From Polyangiaceae bacterium (lineage in GTDB: Bacteria; Myxococcota_A; Polyangia; Polyangiales; Polyangiaceae), in assembly GCA_025353725.1 (NCBI GenBank), contig JANXOF010000095.1, positions 62,001 to 126,000 on the forward strand: DNA of 64,000 nt, written 5' to 3'. Under the pieces are notes generated by a model. That model searched no databases, was not told the origin of the DNA, and worked only from the letters and a program-made list of their open reading frames with translations. The position numbers were made by a program, and so were the translations under genes. Below, piece by piece: positions 41,572 through 48,162 of the stretch; position 1 is the first letter of the stretch, and each line of letters opens with the position of its first letter.

Positions 41572-44028
41572 TCACTTACCCGAGGGCTTTTGGTCGCCCG
41601 CGTCGTCAAGGACTTCGCGAAGCTCTTCGTCAAGTAGCTGCTCTTCGCGAGCGCGTTCTGTTTGGAGGTTATGAACCCGATCGAGCTCTTCTTCGCGGAC
41701 CTCCCAAGCCTGTTCCGTAATGCCGACGTCGGCTCGAAGGACCATTCCGCGAAGCTTATCGCGGACGAAGCCGAAGTTTCGCTTCGCGACCTGACCAACG
41801 AGATCATGAGCTTCAACGTCATAGGCGCCGAGGGTCATATTGAAACCATCGACCTTTACGCGCTCCGCTGCCACTTTGCCTTGCACTTCGCCCACGCGAG
41901 ACGCCACCTGCCGCTCGAATTCGGCGAACTGCTGCACCAATCTGTCCTCGACAGCTCTTGCCTGCTCGAGGGCGGGTCGAACCTTCGCAGCGTAGCGTTC
42001 GGCATCGCTCCCGGCTTGCCCCTTCGCAGCGAGCTGAACTTCGCGCTCGAGTGCGTCTCGAAACTGCACGCGCGCGACGGCGTCGCTTTGGTAGCGCGCA
42101 TCGCCGATGCCGATTTGAGCGCGGCCGACTTCTATTTGTCGTCGAAGGTCGACAATCTCGGCCTGACGCTGCTTGAGCACGCGTTCGTTGTCGTCGAGCC
42201 CCGCATTGAACTGAACGACGTCTACGGGTGAACGGGTCACGCCCCGTTGAAGGTCCTCTTTCAGCATACGTCGAAGGCCGTTGGTCGTCGCGTTGAGGTA
42301 ATCAACCTCGACGCTACGACGGGAGAGCTCCTGTGAAACATCGTTCCACTGACGCATCCCGGCGTAGTCCCGCGTCGCAAATTCTCCGCTCGAAATCGGC
42401 AGGCGGTCGACGGTTCCTTGCGCTTGGCGCCGCTGATCACGCACGGGCGCGATTTCGCCCTGCAACTCGCGTGGCTCGTCATCGTCGAGCCCTTTGGCGA
42501 GGGCAAAGCGGACCTTAGAAAGCCGATTAAGGAGCGACAACGCCCGCTCTTCGCCGGCCTGAATCTCTGGAAATGCCCGAACGCGGTTCGAGGCATTCAA
42601 AATCGTATTAAGTTTTTCGATGAGCTGGTAACTCTGACGCAGAAGCGCTTTGCACTGATTCACGTCATTGATAACAGCGAAGGCCATGGGGCCATCCTCA
42701 CCCTCCCGCGCCCACCGAACGACGAGCGGAGGTATCTGTTCGTTTTGGTCGAGCAGGTCAAGCTGCTGTTGCGAGAGCTTGTCGTAATAGACGGAGGGCT
42801 CCTGCGTGGCGTCGATGAACGTCTCGAGCTTCACGCGCATCGGGTCGTACTCGGCCCGAACGCCCAAGTAGAGCTGAAGAGCCTTATCGAAGGCTCCCGC
42901 ACGGAGTAGCAAGTCCGCGCGTAGCAACGTGCCGTCCCCCACGAGTGGAGAGCTCGGGTCGGCCACTTGAAGGACCTCGAGCGCACGCTCTGCGCGCTGT
43001 ACGTCGCCAAGTCGGACGTAGACCCACGCGAGCTCGTAGAGCATGGTCCCGAACTCAGGCGACTCTCGCCCCACCTTTGCGTAAGCTTCGGCGGCCTGAG
43101 CGTAGTTCTCCATCTCGTAGTGGAGTCGACCGATGGCCATCCAGGCGAGATCGATCACGAGCTTGTGCTCGTCCGTATCTGGCGGGAGCTCGGTGACGAC
43201 ACGGAACTGCTCTATCGCCGGCTTGTAGTTGGTCGGCGTGATCCGCTCTTCGCTCGCGCCGGAAGCCGCTGCGGGCAGTCCGCCCGAGAAGGGGCGCGAG
43301 GATGACGAAGGCAAGTTGCCAGGACGCGCCTGCTTGATGGCGACCATTCCTTGGAAGTAGCGAGCTTGATGGGTATACGCCGTTACGCCGGTCCCCGAAG
43401 CGCCACGGGCGGTGGGTCCTGAAATAGACTGGAGAGCGCTTAGTGAGCTGCTCAAGTCCCCCTTGAAATAGAAACCTTTTCCCTTTGCGTAGAGCAGCGC
43501 GGCGTCCACTTGGGAGGGCGGCACTTGATTAATCTTCGCAAAAACATCATCCAATGCCTTGAGATCATTGACGCGTAGCGAAACGTCAACAAGGCGAGCG
43601 AGCGCCTTCCCGAAGTATGGGTTGAACCGCGACTCCGTATACCGGTCTACGAGGGTTCGGTAGTCACGGCGTGCCGCGAGATATTCCTTCTGCGCGTAAA
43701 GGGTCTCGCCGCGCAGCCAAAGCGCGTCGGGAAATGAGGGAGTATCGACGAATTCCTCAAGAATTTCGCTAAAGACAACGACCGCTCGAGCGTAATCCTT
43801 CGTGCGATAAAGAAGCTCGCCGTTCGTCAACCGCTGCTCAGCGGTGAAACGCTGTCCCTTCGCTTTCTCAATCGCAGCCTGCACACCCGAACTCTCTCGG
43901 TCGACGCTCGTTACCTCGGACTGAGCGCGTAGCGCGTCAGCGTCGGCGTCGGCCGCGTTCGCGTGGGGCGATAAGCTCGCCACCGCGAATGCCGCCCCCA
44001 CGGACATAAGGTTGCGCAAACGAGCCAA
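41572..44028 (-). CDS. Periplasmic TPR and coiled-coil protein
   Basis: The 818-residue protein has a signal peptide with a likely cleavage after SPHANA. It then has TPR repeats from about 60 to 420 (LYRTKDYARAVVVFSEILEEF, LYAQKEYLAARRDYRTLVDRYTESRF, AIGRLHYEMENYAQAAEAYAKVGRESPEF). A long alpha-helical, heptad-rich C-terminal half (about 480-810) contains segments such as RVLKQRQAEIVDLRRQIEVGRAQIG and REEELDRVHNLQTERAREEQLLDEELREVLDD. It looks like a rod-shaped scaffold. ATG 44028 is 2 bp after the stop of the preceding gene, and its own stop is 7 bp before the next gene. No enzymatic motif was seen. Confidence 0.82.
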   Translation of the reverse strand: MARLRNLMSVGAAFAVASLSPHANAADADADALRAQSEVTSVDRESSGVQAAIEKAKGQRFTAEQRLTNGELLYRTKDYARAVVVFSEILEEFVDTPSFPDALWLRGETLYAQKEYLAARRDYRTLVDRYTESRFNPYFGKALARLVDVSLRVNDLKALDDVFAKINQVPPSQVDAALLYAKGKGFYFKGDLSSSLSALQSISGPTARGASGTGVTAYTHQARYFQGMVAIKQARPGNLPSSSSRPFSGGLPAAASGASEERITPTNYKPAIEQFRVVTELPPDTDEHKLVIDLAWMAIGRLHYEMENYAQAAEAYAKVGRESPEFGTMLYELAWVYVRLGDVQRAERALEVLQVADPSSPLVGDGTLLRADLLLRAGAFDKALQLYLGVRAEYDPMRVKLETFIDATQEPSVYYDKLSQQQLDLLDQNEQIPPLVVRWAREGEDGPMAFAVINDVNQCKALLRQSYQLIEKLNTILNASNRVRAFPEIQAGEERALSLLNRLSKVRFALAKGLDDDEPRELQGEIAPVRDQRRQAQGTVDRLPISSGEFATRDYAGMRQWNDVSQELSRRSVEVDYLNATTNGLRRMLKEDLQRGVTRSPVDVVQFNAGLDDNERVLKQRQAEIVDLRRQIEVGRAQIGIGDARYQSDAVARVQFRDALEREVQLAAKGQAGSDAERYAAKVRPALEQARAVEDRLVQQFAEFERQVASRVGEVQGKVAAERVKVDGFNMTLGAYDVEAHDLVGQVAKRNFGFVRDKLRGMVLRADVGITEQAWEVREEELDRVHNLQTERAREEQLLDEELREVLDDAGDQKPSGK

Positions 44029-44030
44029 GG

Positions 44031-44930
44031 CTACTTCCCCCCCCCCAGCTGAACGCTTCCAGCGCCGGAAGCGCCGGTCGGTGCCGCGGCCGTCGTTGCT
44101 CTTGGCCCTACCGTTCCAGGCGCGCTGGCCGACGGAGCGCCAAGGGCTCCGACCTTCTCTGCCCAGTCGACGTTCGGACGTTGCTCAAGCGGCGTCGTCA
44201 CGCCCCCCTTCTCCAGGGCCGTCGAGACAAGGAGGAGCGTTTTGCCCTCGACCGAAGTGAACGAGTGCGCGCTTTTTACGTCGAACTTGTACCCCCGAAG
44301 GTAGGTAAAAACGCCGTAACCGTTGCCCTGGAAGTTCAACGCCACCTGCACGGTATGGTCGCCGGGGGGGATCGAGCCGCTGAAGATCGGGATCTCTTTT
44401 TGGTCCGCAAGCGCGCCCGTGTCGTCCGCGCGGTTGTACTGAATGGCGCCGTCAACGATGAAAAGAGCGCGCGTAAGACGAAAGGCGCTCGACATTTCGT
44501 TTTTGAACAAGACCTCTGCGCGGGAGCCGGATGCGCCTCCGCTCAGGATCGTGTCGCTCAAAAGTGCGAGCCGTGTGTGACTTCGACGGATCTGGTCCTT
44601 GAGCTCGTCGACCCGGGCCTCCAGGTCTCTCAAACGCACACCATAAGTGGCGCCGTCCATCGCCCCCTTCTCGGGAATGGGAACCGCGGGACCGCCTGAC
44701 GCGGGTGCCGAAGCCGCGGCGCCAACCGCGCCCGTTCCAGCGTCCGCACCGACGGCATTCAAGAGTGCCCCCTTTTCGTTCGCCACCGGCGGGGCTTTGG
44801 GTGGAACGCCAGCATCGCTAGAGGCTGCGGGCGTTGCCGCTCCCGCGCTAAGCGCGGCAACGAACGTCAAGCCTGCCGCGATGGAGGCAAAACCGAAACG
44901 CGAAGCTAGACCCATCCACTGACGTCGCAT
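44031..44930 (-). CDS. Secreted coiled-coil protein, first gene of the envelope-complex locus, with a G10 tract before its stop
   Basis: From ATG 44930 (GGGAG 9 nt upstream) the product is 299 residues: a signal peptide (FGFASIAAGLTFVAALSAGA), an Ala/Pro/Gly-rich linker, a short coiled coil (VRLRDLEARVDELKDQIRRSHTRLALLSD), then a beta-rich domain (LTRALFIVDGAIQYN, IPPGDHTVQVALNFQGNGYGVFTYLRGYKFDVKSA) and a low-complexity Ala/Gly tail. A run of ten G on the coding strand (plus-strand C10, 44037-44046) precedes the TAG. One-base slippage would fuse a different tail and run into the next gene. Homologues are known as uncharacterised genes in Glt-like clusters by my recollection; treat as inference. 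Confidence 0.75.
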   Translation of the reverse strand: MRRQWMGLASRFGFASIAAGLTFVAALSAGAATPAASSDAGVPPKAPPVANEKGALLNAVGADAGTGAVGAAASAPASGGPAVPIPEKGAMDGATYGVRLRDLEARVDELKDQIRRSHTRLALLSDTILSGGASGSRAEVLFKNEMSSAFRLTRALFIVDGAIQYNRADDTGALADQKEIPIFSGSIPPGDHTVQVALNFQGNGYGVFTYLRGYKFDVKSAHSFTSVEGKTLLLVSTALEKGGVTTPLEQRPNVDWAEKVGALGAPSASAPGTVGPRATTAAAPTGASGAGSVQLGGGK

Positions 44931-44971
44931 TGCGTGTGCTCCCTTTTCGAACGACAGATGCGTTCGCGCAC

Positions 44972-45036
44972 TTCGTGACTGAGATTCGTGACTGAAATTC
45001 GTGACGGAGATTCGTGACGGAGATTCGTGACCCGAG
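44972..45036. repeat. 13-bp tandem repeat, five units
   Basis: Units of TTCGTGACTGAGA follow one another from 44972: the second differs by one base (A for G at position 12), the third and fourth read TTCGTGACGGAGA, and the fifth is degenerate (TTCGTGACCCGAG). Five 13-bp units fill 44972-45036, ending 42 bp from the ATG of the envelope-complex locus. It may be an array of regulator sites or a variable spacer. Confidence 0.75.
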
Positions 45037-45382
45037 TAGCGATCGATGGCGCGACGGCGAGTCGCGAAGCTAGAGGCGAAGAGTATTACTCGCAACCGAC
45101 ATCGGACGGGTTCCGAAACGCGACGAGTGTAGGCGCCGAGCGATGCCCGATGCAACCAATGGCTGAGGCATACGTCGAGAGCCTCGCTGCCGAATCCACA
45201 ATGCAGGCTACCGGGAGCGAGCGATGGGGCGCGGACACCTCAAGCGGACTCGTTTTTCGTCGCCCGGGGTGGGCGCACAGAGTAGAGTGTGGGAGCTGCT
45301 CTAGCAGGGGATAGAACTTTTCGGTTCCTCATTCGTAAGGCCGTGCGGCAACGGTCAAACGCTAACGTCTGGCCGATTAGCC

Positions 45383-45418
45383 GTCGATGTCGATGTCGAT
45401 GTCGATGTCGATGTCGAG
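45383..45418. repeat. Hexanucleotide repeat (GTCGAT)5 plus one variant unit
   Basis: GTCGAT is repeated five times at 45383-45412, followed by GTCGAG at 45413-45418. It lies about 95 bp before the ATG of the anti-sigma-like gene, in noncoding sequence. Copy-number change by slippage would alter spacing of upstream elements. Confidence 0.8.
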
Positions 45419-45511
45419 GCAGGCAACCCGAGTAGGGCACGTTCGGCATGCATACCTCGCGCTTCAGCCAACAGGCGAGCCGAGCTTCGAATAGAACGAC
45501 GGTGGGCATCG

Positions 45512-46747
45512 ATGAATTGCAGCAAATACGATCCCTTCCTCATCGACGAGCTCTACCATGCTAGCGAAGGTGCGAGCAGTTCCGAGGTAAGCGCTCACAT
45601 TCGGCAGTGCACTCGCTGTTCGCAGATTCTTGAAGCGATGCGTTCCGCGCTCGCGCTTGCGAGAGTCTCGATCGCAGACGTACCTCAAGGGTTAGAGGAT
45701 CGGATTCTGGTTTCTGTCGGCACTGAGGGCTTTCAAGGCTCGTCTTTATCCAGGACTTCACGAGCTCTCTCGTGGGCCGGGCGCTGGTCCATGCGCCCTC
45801 AAACCGCCATGGCCGCCGTGTTTTTACTTATGATTGGTACAAGTGCGTTTGCGCTCCGCGCGCGTTACCCGTCGGAACGACCCGGCGAGGTTTCCGTCAT
45901 TGAACAGGGAATGCCTGCAGGGCAAAACGCCCCAGCAGAGGTGCAGGAGTCTCTGGATAGCCATGCGGCGGCCGCCGCCCACGGACCTAACGCGCCCCTA
46001 GCCACTTCGAGGGTGGCGAGTAGCCCCGCAAGTGTGCTCCACGCCGCCGGCGCGATGGCGCCCTTGGGAGACACAGATTCGAGGGCCGAACGGACGAGCA
46101 AAGCGTCGGAAGAGCCGCTCGTAGCCGCGGGTAGCTCGGCTCTTGCTGAGGAGGCACAGAGCCGCACGCAAGGCCAAGAACGAGGGCCGATCGCGGCGGC
46201 GGAGCGCACCTTGGAAACGCGGAGTCCGCCGAGCCCGCAAGAGGAATTCGCCTTTGGCATGGCCGCGTATCGCGCGCGAAACTACGCAGACGCGCTTCGT
46301 AGGTTCGACAACGCAGCTCGTTCCGGGGATCCCAGGGCAGCTCTCTGGGCCGCGACAGCAGCGAGAGACGGCAGCGGTGGTTGCAGTGTGGCGGCACCAC
46401 GGTTCGACGCAGTCGCGGATCAGTTCGACGGCACGTGGATCGGCAACGAGGCTACGCTCGAAGGTGCGCGCTGCAGAATCACCACCGGGCAGCTCGGTGC
46501 GGCACGCGAGAAGCTCACGAAACTTTCGAATGCAACCTCGCACGCCACGCAAGCTCAGCAAGCGCTACGCGAGCTCGATCATGTCAGTGCACGGCGTGAA
46601 ACGGGCCATAGTTTGGGTTCTGCGGGTGGAGCCGTTCCCACTCGCCCTGCTTCCGCCGCGCCCGCGCGATCGCAGCGGTTCGAGCGGGGAACTGGAGCTT
46701 CCGGAACCGGCATCGTTGATTCGCCCTCGAAGGCAAATGGACTTTGA
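45512..46747 (+). CDS. Membrane protein with anti-sigma-type zinc finger and periplasmic TPR
   Basis: The 411-residue protein begins with a zf-HC2-like anti-sigma domain: Cys3, then H-I-R-Q-C-T-R-C at about 29-36 (H-x3-C-x2-C). A membrane helix at about 98-115 (MAAVFLLMIGTSAFALRA) follows, then a long low-complexity linker, and a TPR-like segment at about 245-345 (EEFAFGMAAYRARNYADALRRFDNAARSGDP). The layout is that of an anti-sigma factor or receptor-type protein with a periplasmic sensing part. No sigma factor gene is adjacent on either side, so the partner is unknown. The ATG at 45512 was taken as it begins the zinc-binding motif. Confidence 0.72.
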   Translation: MNCSKYDPFLIDELYHASEGASSSEVSAHIRQCTRCSQILEAMRSALALARVSIADVPQGLEDRILVSVGTEGFQGSSLSRTSRALSWAGRWSMRPQTAMAAVFLLMIGTSAFALRARYPSERPGEVSVIEQGMPAGQNAPAEVQESLDSHAAAAAHGPNAPLATSRVASSPASVLHAAGAMAPLGDTDSRAERTSKASEEPLVAAGSSALAEEAQSRTQGQERGPIAAAERTLETRSPPSPQEEFAFGMAAYRARNYADALRRFDNAARSGDPRAALWAATAARDGSGGCSVAAPRFDAVADQFDGTWIGNEATLEGARCRITTGQLGAAREKLTKLSNATSHATQAQQALRELDHVSARRETGHSLGSAGGAVPTRPASAAPARSQRFERGTGASGTGIVDSPSKANGL

Positions 46748-46825
46748 TCCGAGCGCGCCCACCACAGCGTCGAGCGACCACACGCCACCCGCTGCGGCAA
46801 CGACGGCAAGGGTGACGGAGCGGGG

Positions 46826-47617
46826 ATGACCCCTGTTCGCCAACTCGAGTTCGAGGGAGGAGCAGCTTTCGGGCTGCGCGACGCCGCGGTAGCGCTTGCG
46901 GCCTGGCGCTTGCACTGCATGGCGGGCGCGATTCACGAACTTGATAGGACAGCCGTACAGGCCACTGAGGCGCCTCGCTCCCTCGTTTTCGAGCTACTTG
47001 CTCGACGTTCGCCCGAACGTGATTTGTACAACGCGTGTGCCTCGCTCGGTCGCCTTCTTGCGGAAGCGGGGGCCTCGCCTTCGCTCGCGACGGCAACGCT
47101 GGATGGCGCGGAGCATGCCCTCGCAGCAGTCGATGTCACCTACGAGGTGACCCACCTGGGTCCGGCTCGGGCGTGTCTCGCAGAAGGCTATGTCGCGGCG
47201 ATTTCTGAAAGCGAAAAACTCATCGCGCGACTTGCGTGGGAGTATCCAAAGTGCGCCGTACGCGTCAACGAGAAAACGGTGGCTATCGTAAGGGGGTTGC
47301 CCGCGAGCGAAGATGAAGACCTCGCCGACTGGGCAGCGCGCGTGTCAGTCGGAGCGTCTCGTGAGGGCTTTACAACCGCTATCTTTGAAGGCCCGGACGC
47401 GACGAGAACCCACCTCGAAGACGCTTTTTCGCTGCTAGGTATTGCGCTGGCGCCAACAGCGAAAACGAGGACGAGCGTTGCGCCGCGAGCCGCACGGTGG
47501 AGTGTTGGACGGGATGGCCGACCCGGTCCGGTAGTCCAGTTTCGATTGAAGTTTCGACGCTTTGGACCGTTGACCTCGTTCGTCCGAGCCATCCAGAGGG
47601 CTTTTCGTCAGTCGTAG
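46826..47617 (+). CDS. Hypothetical protein
   Basis: The 263-residue protein is mainly helical in its first half (LRDAAVALAAWRLHCMAGAIHELD, LLAEAGASPSLATATLDGAEHALAAVD) and mixed in the second (WEYPKCAVRVNEKTVAIVRGLP). The C-terminus is basic (RFGPLTSFVRAIQRAFRQS). There is no signal peptide or membrane helix. No family was recognised. GGAG lies five bases before the ATG at 46826. It follows the anti-sigma-like gene by 78 bp on the same strand, so cotranscription is possible. Its last 10 bp overlap the end of the convergent PilZ gene. Confidence 0.6.
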   Translation: MTPVRQLEFEGGAAFGLRDAAVALAAWRLHCMAGAIHELDRTAVQATEAPRSLVFELLARRSPERDLYNACASLGRLLAEAGASPSLATATLDGAEHALAAVDVTYEVTHLGPARACLAEGYVAAISESEKLIARLAWEYPKCAVRVNEKTVAIVRGLPASEDEDLADWAARVSVGASREGFTTAIFEGPDATRTHLEDAFSLLGIALAPTAKTRTSVAPRAARWSVGRDGRPGPVVQFRLKFRRFGPLTSFVRAIQRAFRQS

Positions 47618-48024
47618 CTTGGAAGCTCGCGAAGATACGCAATTGTACGAATCACGTCGACAATACGTTCACGCTCGTCAGGCTTCAGGCCGACGAACCG
47701 AATGCCCATTCCGGGATTCGGGTTGTCGCCATTGTCACGAACACAATTCACCCAAGCCACGCACCCCTCGAGCTGGAATGATTCGGCGCCTGGCGGCGCG
47801 AACGTGAGGCGCATCTTGGTATTAAGCTTGAGCGGAGCCGTGGTGCGAACGAAAATCCCCATTTCACTGATGTTCGTGATCGCGGCGTAAAGGAACGTTT
47901 CGCTAGCGATGCAGTCCACGGCCCATTCGACTTCGTAACGATCAAACACGCGTCGGTCTGAGGCATCTTCCTCGAGTGCTAAGAGACCTGCTGCGGGTTC
48001 CGCGCGTTCGTCGTTTCCCATCAT
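47608..48024 (-). CDS. PilZ-domain protein
   Basis: The 138-residue protein is nearly all PilZ domain. The c-di-GMP-binding features are the RR and following R in DRRVFDRYEVEWAV and the N-x-S-x2-G motif in ITNISEMGIFVRT; MRLTFAPPG and FQLEGCVAWVN fill the barrel, and GMGIRFVGLKPDERERI ends it. Single-domain PilZ proteins of this kind are abundant in myxobacteria. GGAGG 10 nt upstream of the ATG at 48024 supports the start; a second ATG follows immediately. Cytoplasmic; partner unknown. Confidence 0.88.
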   Translation of the reverse strand: MMGNDERAEPAAGLLALEEDASDRRVFDRYEVEWAVDCIASETFLYAAITNISEMGIFVRTTAPLKLNTKMRLTFAPPGAESFQLEGCVAWVNCVRDNGDNPNPGMGIRFVGLKPDERERIVDVIRTIAYLRELPSYD

Positions 48025-48084
48025 GCGTGCACCTCCGGGTCCATGTTTCTCGCTAGAATTTCGAGTAGCTCGGCATTCGGACGA

Positions 48085-48102
48085 GCGCTAGAAAATTAGC
48101 GC
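48085..48102. other. Perfect hairpin downstream of the GT39-like gene / upstream of pilZ
   Basis: GCGCTA (48085-48090) and TAGCGC (48097-48102) flank a GAAAAT loop. The element is in the 138-bp gap between the glycosyltransferase gene end and the PilZ gene start on the minus strand. It may end the upstream transcript or be an operator for the PilZ gene. Confidence 0.35.
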
Positions 48103-48162
48103 GACCTACGCGACCACACATCGCACTCTCGAATGCGCGAACGAGCTCTCGGACGGGCCTCG

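Larger units (their letters stand above)
44931..45511. other. Long intergenic region upstream of the envelope-complex locus
   Basis: This 581-bp divergent region separates the envelope locus from the anti-sigma-like gene. It contains a 13-bp tandem repeat near the locus start and a 6-bp repeat near the other gene. A small inverted repeat, GAGTA-T-TACTC, lies at about 45080-45090. Reading frames inside it look like chance. It is the most likely place for the promoter of the seven-gene locus; no clear sigma-70 or sigma-54 site was identified. Confidence 0.5.
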
